64,000 bases of DNA from the NCBI GenBank assembly GCA_034420695.1, contig DAOULB010000014.1, positions 30,884-94,883 of the forward strand. The letters are read 5' to 3'. This document shows positions 25,426 to 34,475 of this stretch, piece by piece. Made by a program: the position numbers and the translations under genes. Below the pieces are notes generated by a model that had not been told where the DNA came from, made no database searches, and saw nothing but the letters and a program-made list of their open reading frames with translations. This DNA is from Io17-Chloro-G2 sp034420695. GTDB lineage: Bacteria > Chloroflexota > Dehalococcoidia > Lucifugimonadales > UBA3495. Positions within the stretch are counted from its first letter, which is position 1; every line of letters starts with the position of its first letter.

Positions 25426-27822
25426 GTGTCGACGGACGCCGGTTCCGATTGGGAGCTTGCCGGGCTTCGCCGGGAAAATGAGCGGCTTAGACGGAGATTG
25501 TCGCGGCTAAGCGACCTCAGCCGCAGGATCACGTCCAGTCTCGACCTTGCCACCGTTCTGCAGGACATTGTCGATGCAGCCTGCAATTTGGTGGGGGCTC
25601 GGTATGGCGCAGTGGCCGTATTCTACGACTCCGGCCAAGTGCGTGCCTTCGTTACCCACGGCATCACGGAAAGCCAGCGTAAGCAGCTAGGCGATCTACC
25701 CGAAGGACTTGGGTTGCTGGGCGTGCTTCACCAAGAGCAGCGTCCCCTGCGGCTGGCCGACCTCTCCAAGCACCCTCAATCAATTGGTTTCCCTCCAAAC
25801 CACCCTCCAATGAAGAGCTTCTTGGGAGCTCCCATTCGACTTGATGGTGAGCCTCTGGGAAACCTGTACCTGACCGAAAAGTTGGGTGGTGCCGAGTTCA
25901 CCGAAGAGGATGAGGACATCCTAGTACTGTTCGCTTCCCACGCAGCCCTGGCGATTCACAACGCTCAGCAGTACGAAGCCCTTGAAAACGAACGCCGCCG
26001 TCTCGAATCGCTGGTGCAACTCTCCCCCGTAGCCATTCTGATGATCGAAGCAGGTGGTGAGCGAGTGCTAATTGCGAACCGGGAGGCGGAACGTATCCTT
26101 GGGCTCTCATACAGACCTGGTGATGCCCTGAGAAACCGGGAAAGGAGCGGGAAGTACGGCGCGGGTGAACCGGTCATAGATGAGGAGCATCCGATTTTGC
26201 GGGCGCTGGCCAGTGGTGAAATCACTCGTGCTGAGGAGGTGGTCCATAGGTTGGCAGACGGATCGACCGTCCCTACCCTTGTAAGCGCCGCACCCATTTA
26301 TGGGGAAGGGGGAGAGATATCGGCGGCTGTGTCGATGATCCAGGATATTTCACCGTTGGAAGAGTTGGAAAGGCTGAAGAGCGAGTTTCTCGGGATTGTA
26401 AGCCACGAACTGAGGACTCCCCTCACTGCCATCAAGGGGTCGGCGGCAACGGTGCTGGGCAGCCCTTACCCTTTGGACGAAAAGGAACTCCGCGAGTTCT
26501 TTGAGATCATCGACGAGCAGGCAGACCGCATGCGAGACCTGATCAACAATCTGCTGGATATGACCCGCATAGAGGCCGGGTCTCTTTCGGTCATGCTGGG
26601 AGCCTGTGATCTGGGCGAAGCCCTCGAGGCGGCGAAATTGACCTTCGCCCGGAGTGGCGGCTACCAGGAAGTAGTCATAAACATCCCCGATGGACCCACG
26701 ATAGTCACTGGCGACCGTCGCAGGATCGACCAAGTCCTGAGCAATCTCTTGGGCAACGCGGGTAAGTTTGCGCCCGAGGACTCTGTCATCACGATTGAGG
26801 TGGAAATCGATGCCGAGAATGCCACCGTCCACGTGAGGGACCAAGGTCGCGGCTTGGGGCCGGCGAGTCTGCCCCACGTGTTCCGGAAGTTCTATCAGGA
26901 CCGGGGAGAACCGGGGGGCGGGCTTCGGGGCAACGGGTTGGGTTTGGCCATATGCAAAGGAATTGTAGAAGCCCACGGTGGACGGATCTGGGCGGCAAGC
27001 CCAGGTGAGGGCCAGGGCGCTACCTTCAGTTTTACGCTTCCACTGGAACAAGAGTCAGGGCTAACTATCCCAACACAGGTCAGCCGTCAGTCGTACCACA
27101 TGGGAAAGGTCGCCCAAGGTGGTACCAAAACGAGGGTTCTGGCGGTGGACGACGAGCCACAGGTGCTGCGGCATCTTCAAGCAGTCTTAAGCCAGGCAGG
27201 TTACAACCCCATCGTCACCGACAATCCGGCCGAGGTTGTAAACCTGGTCGAGAAGGAGGAACCCCAAGTCCTCCTCCTCGACCTCCTGTTCCCTGACGCC
27301 AGCGGATTCGACGTCTTGGAGCAAATCCGTGAGATTTCCGGCGTGCCGGTCATTTTCCTGACGGCCAGGGATAACGAAGAGGACGCGGTGCGCGCCCTGA
27401 GGCTGGGTGCTGACGACTACATCACCAAGCCCTTTTCACCCTCCGAACTGCTGGCGAGGGTAGAGGCATCCCTGCGGCGCCGGGTGCTGCCGGACCAATT
27501 GGAAGTGCGCCCGCCCCTGGCTCTCAACGACATGATGATAGATTACACAGCACGCCGCGTTTCCGTCTCAGGAGAAGAGGTGCCTCTGACGCCCACCGAA
27601 TACAAGCTGCTGTACCAGCTTGCCGTAAACGCTGGCCGTGCGTTGACCAACGACCAGATTCTACAGCGCGTTTGGGGCCCGGACTACTTGGGGGAGAGCC
27701 AACTGGTGCGGGCAATCGTCCGCAATCTGCGCCGCAAGCTGCGAGACGACGCCCGCAACCCCCGGTTCATCTTCACCGTGCCGCAAGTCGGCTATCGAAT
27801 GGCCGGGCCTTCCCCTCCTTGA
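25426..27822 (+). CDS. Sensor histidine kinase fused to an OmpR-type response regulator
   Basis: A single ~798-residue chain carries a whole two-component system. The order is a coiled-coil start, GAF (~30-175), PAS (~195-315), HisKA with His327 in SHELRTPLTAIKG, and HATPase_c (N-box NLLGNAGKF, G-boxes DQGRGLG and GNGLGLA). A receiver with Asp619 (LLLDLLFPDASGFD) and Lys in ITKPFSP follows, then a winged-helix OmpR DNA-binding domain (PLTPTEYKLLYQL to LRRKLRDD). There is no membrane segment, so it senses an intracellular signal. The GTG at 25426 is preferred because CGGAG precedes it; the open frame extends back to a TTG at 25348. The signal and targets are unknown. The next gene is a heat-shock chaperone. 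Confidence 0.92.
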   Translation: MSTDAGSDWELAGLRRENERLRRRLSRLSDLSRRITSSLDLATVLQDIVDAACNLVGARYGAVAVFYDSGQVRAFVTHGITESQRKQLGDLPEGLGLLGVLHQEQRPLRLADLSKHPQSIGFPPNHPPMKSFLGAPIRLDGEPLGNLYLTEKLGGAEFTEEDEDILVLFASHAALAIHNAQQYEALENERRRLESLVQLSPVAILMIEAGGERVLIANREAERILGLSYRPGDALRNRERSGKYGAGEPVIDEEHPILRALASGEITRAEEVVHRLADGSTVPTLVSAAPIYGEGGEISAAVSMIQDISPLEELERLKSEFLGIVSHELRTPLTAIKGSAATVLGSPYPLDEKELREFFEIIDEQADRMRDLINNLLDMTRIEAGSLSVMLGACDLGEALEAAKLTFARSGGYQEVVINIPDGPTIVTGDRRRIDQVLSNLLGNAGKFAPEDSVITIEVEIDAENATVHVRDQGRGLGPASLPHVFRKFYQDRGEPGGGLRGNGLGLAICKGIVEAHGGRIWAASPGEGQGATFSFTLPLEQESGLTIPTQVSRQSYHMGKVAQGGTKTRVLAVDDEPQVLRHLQAVLSQAGYNPIVTDNPAEVVNLVEKEEPQVLLLDLLFPDASGFDVLEQIREISGVPVIFLTARDNEEDAVRALRLGADDYITKPFSPSELLARVEASLRRRVLPDQLEVRPPLALNDMMIDYTARRVSVSGEEVPLTPTEYKLLYQLAVNAGRALTNDQILQRVWGPDYLGESQLVRAIVRNLRRKLRDDARNPRFIFTVPQVGYRMAGPSPP

Positions 27823-27984
27823 CCGGGTTTGCCCCCATCTGCCGGTATGACCATGCAACTCCGGGGTGTTGGCCCGCCTCACTTTCACGCAATCTGCACA
27901 CTGGAACCATTCCGGTTCATGTCTCATTTACAAGCGCGGCCTACAGTATGAATATCAAGCATTGCTGGAAGGAGGCTGGATTCG

Positions 27985-28479
27985 ATGAGTACCGGACAGG
28001 ATATAGAAAAAGAAAGGAGCATGGTGCCGCTTGGTAGCCAAGGGAGGAACCTCCGTTCCCTCTTCGAAGACATGGACCGGATGATGGGATTCCCATGGGG
28101 ATGGCCCTTCCGAGCCAGACCCTTCACCCGCTCCCTAATGTCGGCCTGCGATTGGATGCCCGACGTCGACGTGTTAGAGCAGGACAATAAGATTCTTGTT
28201 CGGGCCGACCTGCCTGGAATGAAAAGGGAGGACATCGACGTTTCGGTTCGAGACGGCATGCTGGTCCTCCGGGGGCAAAGGGAAGAGGAGAAGGAAGTAA
28301 AAAGCGAAACCTACTACGGCTCTGAAAGGGCCACCGGCAAGTTTTACCGGACCTTCGGCTTGCCGGAAGGGGTGAGCCCCGACGAGGTCGAAGCTTCGTA
28401 CACCGATGGCGTGCTGGAGGTGTCCGTTCCGAAAAGGGACGCCCAAGAGCCTCAGAGCGTACAGATCGAGGTAAAGTAG
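27985..28479 (+). CDS. Hsp20-family small heat-shock protein
   Basis: A 164-residue alpha-crystallin-type chaperone that binds unfolding proteins without ATP. The crystallin domain spans ~55-150 (PDVDVLEQDNKILVRADLPG near its start, DGVLEVSVPK near its end). The N-terminal arm is rich in Phe, Trp and Met (MDRMMGFPWGWPF), as is normal for oligomer formation. GGAAGGAGG lies upstream of the ATG. A short inverted repeat (GAACC/GGTTC) lies in the upstream gap, but there is no CIRCE-like element. An intrinsic terminator follows. Confidence 0.95.
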   Translation: MSTGQDIEKERSMVPLGSQGRNLRSLFEDMDRMMGFPWGWPFRARPFTRSLMSACDWMPDVDVLEQDNKILVRADLPGMKREDIDVSVRDGMLVLRGQREEEKEVKSETYYGSERATGKFYRTFGLPEGVSPDEVEASYTDGVLEVSVPKRDAQEPQSVQIEVK

Positions 28480-28492
28480 GCCCTTTGGACAG

Positions 28493-28530
28493 AGCGCCCG
28501 TCAAGACGGAATAGACGGGCGCTTTCCTGT
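28493..28530 (+). terminator. Rho-independent terminator after hsp20
   Basis: The stem AGCGCCCGTC / GACGGGCGCT (10 bp) has an 11-base loop and is followed by a T-rich tail, 14 bases after the hsp20 stop. Confidence 0.8.
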
Positions 28531-28565
28531 TTCCGGAAACCCGGAGTATCAGGAGAAGGGGGCCT

Positions 28566-28943
28566 ATGACCGGCCGTTCACGGAGGGTTCTCCTCATCGA
28601 GGCCGACATGGGCGTTGGCAGAATGATCCTCTTGGCCTTGCGTTCCGCCGGATTCGATCCTGTCCATGTCCGGGCCGGCTCAGAAGCATTGAGAACTTTG
28701 GACGAAACCGTGGTGTATGCTGTAGTTCTCGACCTTGAGCTTCCCGACGGGCTGGGAGGCCGGGTATTGAGCCGGCTGAGAGAATCCGGCCGGCATGAAA
28801 ACCCCGCTGTCCCGTGGGTGGTTGTTTCGGCACAAGACTTGGGGGAGTTGACCGCCCTTTACGGGCCGGTTGGGGACAGGTTTCTGTCCAAGCCTTTCGA
28901 CCCCTGGCATCTGGTTCAGATTCTGCGGGCGGCTATGGGCTAG
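28566..28943 (+). CDS. Stand-alone response-regulator receiver domain
   Basis: A 125-residue single receiver (REC) domain. It shows the acidic pocket (LLIEADMG), the phospho-acceptor Asp in VVLDLELPDGLGG, a Ser in VVVSAQ at the conserved Thr/Ser position, and the Lys in LSKPFDPW. It has no output domain, so it would work as a CheY/Spo0F-like messenger. It follows the fused kinase-regulator and hsp20 genes, but a terminator separates it from hsp20. A GGAGAAGGGGGCC run precedes the ATG. Which kinase phosphorylates it is unknown. Confidence 0.85.
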   Translation: MTGRSRRVLLIEADMGVGRMILLALRSAGFDPVHVRAGSEALRTLDETVVYAVVLDLELPDGLGGRVLSRLRESGRHENPAVPWVVVSAQDLGELTALYGPVGDRFLSKPFDPWHLVQILRAAMG

Positions 28944-29051
28944 TCGGACTAAGCCTGTACTCGTTTCGCGCCTTCTGATAACCAAGTGATAAGAGCTGGA
29001 CGCCCACTGGGGTCTTGATTGCCGCGGGCTGCAGCACAAAGGAGCGTCACT

Positions 29052-31478
29052 ATGGCCAATGGGTTTGAAGTTCCACCAGAGAAGCTGAATGCCAAGTGCG
29101 ACCCTGAGAGTTTGGGCTTCGAAACCACCCTGGAAGTCGTCCCTCTCGAAGGCATGATCGGCCAAGAGCGGGCGCTCAGCGCCTTGGAACTGGCCCTGAA
29201 CATGAAGGAGCCAGGCTTTAACCTGTTCGCATCGGGACCGGCGGGAACCGGCAGGAGCACCGCTCTTGCATCGCATATAGAACAGGTAGCGGGAAGACAG
29301 CCGAGCCCTCCAGATTGGGGATACCTCTACAACTTTCACGACCACTCACAGCCCCAGCCCGTCAGCCTTCCCTGTGGCAGCATGCGGCTCCTGGCTTTGG
29401 ACATGGATGAGTTGGTGGATACGGTGCGCCGGGACATTCCCAGGGCTTTCGAGAGCGACGAGTATACGGAACGGGTGGAAGCCGTAATGCAGGACCTTCA
29501 GGCCAAACGCCAAGAGGCGACCGACGCGCTGGATAAGGCGGCCGTCGCGTCCGGCTTCACTCTGAGGTTTACACAAGCGGGGATTACTTCCTTTCCGGTG
29601 AAGGACGGTCAACCCCTCTCTGAGGCCGACTACGCCGCCTTGTCTGACTCGGAGAAGGAAGCGATTCAGGAGCAGGCCACTCAGCTTCAACTCCTTATAA
29701 ACCGTACCTTGGCCGATATCAGGAGATTGGGCAAGGCCGGTCAAGAGGAGACTCGCCAAGTGGACCGGGAGATAGTCCGTTTCACCCTTGCTCCTATAAT
29801 TGACGAATTGCAGGAGAAGTACTCGGACTATCCCGACATCGTAGCCTATCTGGACCAAGTAGAAACGGACATGGTGAATAATCTTGAGGTATTCAAGCCC
29901 AGGGACCCCTCCCCGATTCCCCTTGGCCCGCCACCCCCGGAAGACGATTTGTTCGTCAGATACAGGGTCAACAACTTGGTGGACAACACGACATGCGACC
30001 ATGCCCCGGTGGTTTTCGAGCAGAACCCTACCTATTACAACCTCTTCGGACGCATTGACTACCGTGCGCGCATGGGGACCCTCGTCACCGACCACACCAT
30101 GGTCAAGGGCGGCGCCATCCACGAAGCCAATGGTGGATTCCTGGTGTTGCAGGCCCACGAATTGCTAACGAACCCGTTCTCCTGGCAGACCCTCAAGAGG
30201 ACGCTGCGCACGGGAGAAGTACGCATCGAGAATATGGGAGAGCAGTACAGCCCCATACCCACGTCTACCCTGCGCCCCAAGCCTGTCCCGGTGAACACCA
30301 AGATAGTCATCATCGGCACTCCGGAGATATTGCGATTGTTGCAGACTCTGGACGAAAACTTTCACCGCAACTTCAAGGTGGCGGCCTATTTTGACACGGT
30401 TATGGATCGGACCCCGGAAAACATAGCCAAGTACGCCGCCTTCGTTGCCGACCGGAGCCGGGACCAGAATCTCATGCCCTTTCACAAAACTGCCTTGGCG
30501 CGGATCATCGACTATTCCAGCCGTCTGGCGGAACACCAGAACAAGCTCACCACCAAGTTAATGGAAGTGGTTGATATCCTCACCGAAGCCAACTACTGGG
30601 CGAACGCGGCCAACAGTCGGATTGTAATGGGCGGCCATGTGGAAAAGGCCATCGAGCAACGCCGCTACCGGTCAGGTTTGGTGGAGGACCGGTACCGGGA
30701 GTTGATCGAAGAAGGCACCATCTTCATCCCGACCGATGGCGAGGCCATAGGCCAAGTAAATGGCTTGGCCGTCCTTTCCTTTGGTGAAGTGCTGTTCGGG
30801 CGACCCAGCCGGATAACGGCTCGGGTTTCGCTGGGCCGGGGGCAACTGGTGAACGTGGAAAGGGAAACCAAACTCAGCGGCAGAATCCATGACAAGGGAT
30901 TTATGGTCCTGAGCGGCTATCTCCGGGGCAAGTACGGCGGCGACAAGCCGCTGTCGCTCAACGCCAGCATCGGATTCGAGCAAAGCTATAGCGAGGTCGA
31001 TGGCGACAGCGCCTCTTCCACGGAACTCTACGCTTTGCTGTCTGCGATTTCCGGAGTCCCCATCGCCCAGGGCATCGCCGTAACTGGTTCAGTAGACCAG
31101 AACGGAAACGTACAGGCCATTGGAGGTGCAACCCAGAAGATCGAAGGGTTCTTCGAGGTCTGCAAGGCCAGGGAGCTTACCAATCGTCAAGGTGTGCTCG
31201 TTCCGCGGGACAACCTGCAGCACCTCACCCTGAACGATGAAGTGGTGGCAGCGGTGGAAGAAGGCCGCTTTCACGTTTACGGGGTATCCACCATTGACGA
31301 GGGCATTGAAGTCTTGACTGGTCTGCCTGCGGGTGAGCGCCAGGAAGATGGAGCATACCTGGAGGGGACAGTCCACAATCTCGTGGAAAAGCGGCTGCGA
31401 GAGATGACCCAAGCCGTCCGGGAATTCGCTGCTAACGGCGTGCCAAGCCAGGATCAGGAACCCGCTGGGTCTCAATAG
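29052..31478 (+). CDS. LonB-type ATP-dependent protease
   Basis: An ~808-residue AAA+ protease of the Lon-like group with PF13654-type ATPase and C-terminal Lon protease domains. It degrades damaged or regulatory proteins in the cytosol. The P-loop reads GPAGTGRST, with Arg where Lys is classical; this Arg form is known in this subfamily. A large helical insertion follows it, then ANGGFLVLQAHELL in the Walker B region. The catalytic dyad is Ser653 (DGDSASSTELYALL) and Lys696 (ATQKIEGFF), 43 residues apart as in other Lon enzymes. The ATG at 29052 is chosen because AAAGGAG precedes it. Its place near hsp20 fits a protein-quality-control role. Confidence 0.93.
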   Translation: MANGFEVPPEKLNAKCDPESLGFETTLEVVPLEGMIGQERALSALELALNMKEPGFNLFASGPAGTGRSTALASHIEQVAGRQPSPPDWGYLYNFHDHSQPQPVSLPCGSMRLLALDMDELVDTVRRDIPRAFESDEYTERVEAVMQDLQAKRQEATDALDKAAVASGFTLRFTQAGITSFPVKDGQPLSEADYAALSDSEKEAIQEQATQLQLLINRTLADIRRLGKAGQEETRQVDREIVRFTLAPIIDELQEKYSDYPDIVAYLDQVETDMVNNLEVFKPRDPSPIPLGPPPPEDDLFVRYRVNNLVDNTTCDHAPVVFEQNPTYYNLFGRIDYRARMGTLVTDHTMVKGGAIHEANGGFLVLQAHELLTNPFSWQTLKRTLRTGEVRIENMGEQYSPIPTSTLRPKPVPVNTKIVIIGTPEILRLLQTLDENFHRNFKVAAYFDTVMDRTPENIAKYAAFVADRSRDQNLMPFHKTALARIIDYSSRLAEHQNKLTTKLMEVVDILTEANYWANAANSRIVMGGHVEKAIEQRRYRSGLVEDRYRELIEEGTIFIPTDGEAIGQVNGLAVLSFGEVLFGRPSRITARVSLGRGQLVNVERETKLSGRIHDKGFMVLSGYLRGKYGGDKPLSLNASIGFEQSYSEVDGDSASSTELYALLSAISGVPIAQGIAVTGSVDQNGNVQAIGGATQKIEGFFEVCKARELTNRQGVLVPRDNLQHLTLNDEVVAAVEEGRFHVYGVSTIDEGIEVLTGLPAGERQEDGAYLEGTVHNLVEKRLREMTQAVREFAANGVPSQDQEPAGSQ

Positions 31479-31594
31479 AGCAGGAAAGAAGCCGGCGTCG
31501 CCAGCCATTGAAAGGAACCAATAAAGTAAACCGGCCGATTAGACCACCGGCCCGGTTATAGAGCCCTGCGGATGCGTACAGGAAGGATGTGGAA

Positions 31595-32929
31595 ATGACT
31601 CAGGAGGCTGGAAGGCCCCTGCCGGCCCGCCCGGAATGGACCTCCCAACGCGCCTTCATTGTTTCCTCAGTTGCCGCCGCAGTCGGTCTGGGGAACCTTT
31701 GGCGCTTCCCTTATATGGCCGGCGAAAACGGGGGCGGCACCTTCATTCTTTGTTACGGCATTTGCATTCTGGCCGTGGGGCTCCCCCTGTTTGTACTGGA
31801 AACCACCGCCGGCAGCCTGACCAACCGGGGCCCGGTGGGAGTGTTCCGGCGGATAAACGGACGGTACGGGTCCTGGCTGGGCTGGTTCATCGTGGCTTTG
31901 GCCATCGTGGTGATGAGCTACTACTTCGTCATCACGGGATGGACCCTGGGCTATCTGGTTGACGCAATCCGGGGCGACCTGAAGCCTTTCGGGGATTTCA
32001 CATCCGGCTTTTCTTCCGTCTGGTACTTTCTTGCCGTTGGCGTACTGGTATTTCTGGTCCTCCGGCGGGGTACCGGCAGCATAGAAACCCTGAGCAAGCT
32101 ATTGATGCCGGCCTTGGTCGTCATGGTGGCGCTGCTGGCAATATACTGCCAGACCCTGTCTGGGGCTGGGGAGGCAATGGCCTTCTATTTCTCCTTCGAC
32201 CCGGCTCTTTTCATGGACCCCCAGACTTGGCGCATGGCGGCGGGGCAAGCCTTCTTTTCTCTGGGTGTCGGTACTGGAGTTCTCATTACCTACGGAAGTT
32301 ACATTCCCAGAAACGTCAACATCCTGGCTTCCTCCGCTGCCGTTGCGGTCACAAATTCGGCGATCTCGTTGACCGGGGGTATTGCGGTTTTTTCCATCAT
32401 ATACACCTTTGGCATCGCTCCGGACACCGGCAGCCAGCTTTCCTTCACGGCGTTTCCCCAAGTCTTCGGTGAACTGCCCGGTGGCAGGGTACTGGCCCCA
32501 TTCTTCTTTGGTGCCTTGTTTGTTGCGGCTTTTAGCTCATGTTACAGCCTGCTTTCCGTGGCGGTTGCGCCGCTGCGCTACGAACTTGGCCTTTCCGAAA
32601 ACATCGCCGCCCTGGTCGCCTGCGGGGCTACCCTTGCGCTGGGAATACCGTCGGCGCTGAGTTTCACTCCAGTTGATCTGTCCTTTTCGGGACGGCCTTT
32701 TCTTGAGTGGGCCGACCAGATTACCAGCTCGGGTGTTGCCGTGGTGGTGGCCTTCGCTGGCGCAGCCCTCATAGCCTGGGTGCTGCCCCGGCGGGCGATG
32801 ATTGAAGAAATGACTTCGGGATGGTGGCAAGCCGGCCCGCTGCGGTTGCTGCCTTACGGAGCAATCGAATTGGGGAGGTATATGCCCGCGGCTGCGCTGG
32901 CGGTGCTGGCCGTTACGGCGGTCTTTTAG
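31595..32929 (+). CDS. Neurotransmitter:sodium symporter-family transporter
   Basis: A 444-residue Na+-coupled symporter of the NSS/SNF family (LeuT-like), which takes up amino acids or related amines. About eleven or twelve hydrophobic segments are visible. TM1 carries the diagnostic AAVGLGNLWRFPYMAGENGG, with the unwound region that binds Na+ and substrate. TM6 carries FFSLGVGTGVLITYGSY. The ATG at 31595 is chosen over a GTG two codons upstream because GGAAGGA then has normal spacing. It stands alone between lonB and the stress-protein gene. The substrate cannot be assigned. Confidence 0.92.
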   Translation: MTQEAGRPLPARPEWTSQRAFIVSSVAAAVGLGNLWRFPYMAGENGGGTFILCYGICILAVGLPLFVLETTAGSLTNRGPVGVFRRINGRYGSWLGWFIVALAIVVMSYYFVITGWTLGYLVDAIRGDLKPFGDFTSGFSSVWYFLAVGVLVFLVLRRGTGSIETLSKLLMPALVVMVALLAIYCQTLSGAGEAMAFYFSFDPALFMDPQTWRMAAGQAFFSLGVGTGVLITYGSYIPRNVNILASSAAVAVTNSAISLTGGIAVFSIIYTFGIAPDTGSQLSFTAFPQVFGELPGGRVLAPFFFGALFVAAFSSCYSLLSVAVAPLRYELGLSENIAALVACGATLALGIPSALSFTPVDLSFSGRPFLEWADQITSSGVAVVVAFAGAALIAWVLPRRAMIEEMTSGWWQAGPLRLLPYGAIELGRYMPAAALAVLAVTAVF

Positions 32930-33190
32930 CCTGCGGCCACGCCCGGAAGTCAGCGGCGCGGGCCACAGACGATATTGTCTGGCAGAACCATTACCACCTG
33001 CCGCAGCGAGCTTGACTCTTCCGGACTGGCGGACGATATAGTGGTTGGCAGCATAATTGCCGGATGGCTCACCTCTGCGTCTTGTTGCATCGCCATCACT
33101 TCACATAATGGTTGGCCCCACAATTACCGCCTGCCGCAGCAGACCCGGACGCCCCGCTGCAGAGCACCAGGAAAGCTGGGACTGCATCTG
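32930..33190. other. Intergenic stretch with degenerate internal repeats
   Basis: The region between the convergent symporter and stress-protein genes holds three loosely similar units of about 45 bases. ATTACCACCTGCCGCAG (near 32990) and ATTACCGCCTGCCGCAG (near 33123) are the closest pair. No gene or T-rich terminator is seen. Confidence 0.4.
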
Positions 33191-34168
33191 CTAATGCGGC
33201 CGCACCACCAGGACCGGGTCGCCGGAACCCCGGATTAGGGCCTCAGCAACACTGCCCATCATCCATCGGTTCAGCCCGGACCGCCCGTGCGTTGTCATCG
33301 CGATAAGGTTCCGGGGAGTCTCCCGGGCTAAGTTCAAGAGGGCCGACGCTGTCGCCCCTCTCAGCACCCGGGTCTCAACGGTCAGTCCTTTATCCTGGAG
33401 AGTGTTTGAAACCCCTTTCAGATATCTCTCGGCTTCTCTAACCATGTCCTCGGAGAAATCAGGCAGCCGGGCGGCGACCTCGGTATAGTAGTAAGATGGG
33501 TACTCTATCCTGACCACCCTGACGAGCAGCACTTCCAACGACAGGATGCTTGCCATCTCCTCAACGTAAGGCAGGACCCGTTCAGCGAGCTCCGACCCAT
33601 CGAGGGGCGTAACTATCGTGGTCAGGGCCTCTCCCTCTCCCTGGTACGCCTTCGCCCTATCGGGGGTAACGGTCAAGACCGGCGCCCTGGAGGAATGCAG
33701 CACCTTGTCAGTTACGCTGCCCAGGATGCTGCGTCCGATAAAGTTTCTGCCGTGGGTTGACATAGCTATCAAGCCGCACCCTTCGTCTTCCGAAACACGC
33801 AGAATCTGCTCCGCTGGGTTTCCCACAGTGGACTTTACTTCTGCGCTGACGCCGTCGTCCTTCAAGCGAGTCGCCATCGCCTTCAGGGCGTCCAGGGCAT
33901 GGACTCTTGCGTTTTCCTCAATCTGGTGCCTGAATATGGCCCGGTCCTCTCGCGTGGATGATTGCGGGGAGACCTGCGCCCCGGAGGGGTAATCTATGCC
34001 GTCTGGGTCTACCACCGTAAGCAGCACTAAAGGAGCATTCGCCTTCCTTGCGATCTGGGAAACCCAGGGCACGATGCCTTCTGTAACTTCGGATCTATCC
34101 AATGGCACCAGGATGGGGCCGGACAGGTATTTCAATCCGGCCCCTTGGTCGATTTCACTCCTGGCCAT
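33191..34168 (-). CDS. Tandem universal stress protein (two UspA domains)
   Basis: A 325-residue cytosolic protein made of two UspA folds in a row. Each ends in an ATP-binding type motif. The first is MSTHGRNFIGRSILGSVTDK and the second is MTTHGRSGLNRWMMGSVAEA, both fitting GxxGxxRxxxGS. Such tandem proteins act in stress survival, usually by binding ATP. The ATG at 34168 is chosen because GGAGGAG lies six bases upstream; another ATG at 34183 has no site. It is transcribed divergently from the double-kinase gene at 34476. Confidence 0.92.
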   Translation of the reverse strand: MARSEIDQGAGLKYLSGPILVPLDRSEVTEGIVPWVSQIARKANAPLVLLTVVDPDGIDYPSGAQVSPQSSTREDRAIFRHQIEENARVHALDALKAMATRLKDDGVSAEVKSTVGNPAEQILRVSEDEGCGLIAMSTHGRNFIGRSILGSVTDKVLHSSRAPVLTVTPDRAKAYQGEGEALTTIVTPLDGSELAERVLPYVEEMASILSLEVLLVRVVRIEYPSYYYTEVAARLPDFSEDMVREAERYLKGVSNTLQDKGLTVETRVLRGATASALLNLARETPRNLIAMTTHGRSGLNRWMMGSVAEALIRGSGDPVLVVRPH

Positions 34169-34475
34169 GTCAAACTCCTCCATGTGTGACTTCTGCTTCT
34201 ATATTGACCCTCTGATATGCAAATCACGTGAAACGGGAACCCCGGAGTATGCAAGTCCCGTGGCTTTTATCCCTCCCTGTGATGGATGAATGGTGATGGA
34301 TCGAAAGTTGTGCATCGAAGGTGATGGATCGAAAGCGGCTTCGTCACCGGGCCTTCACGTTTGATGGTGGTTTGTTGATGTCGCGGGCACAGGACATGTG
34401 CTTGAATAGTCTCGTCAGACGAGACCGGGATAGTACAGGAGTATTTGTCGGCACTCGGAAGCAAGGCCGGAGAAG
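34169..34475. other. Divergent promoter region with a short direct repeat
   Basis: The ~300 bases between the divergent stress-protein and kinase genes hold a perfect 16-base direct repeat, GGTGATGGATCGAAAG, at 34292-34307 and 34320-34335. It could be a regulator site shared by both genes. No gene is seen. Confidence 0.45.

Noticed and set aside
31479..31594. Hairpin-like AACCGGCCG...CGGCCCGGTT after lonB as a terminator
   Set aside because: The stem is bulged and there is no T-run.
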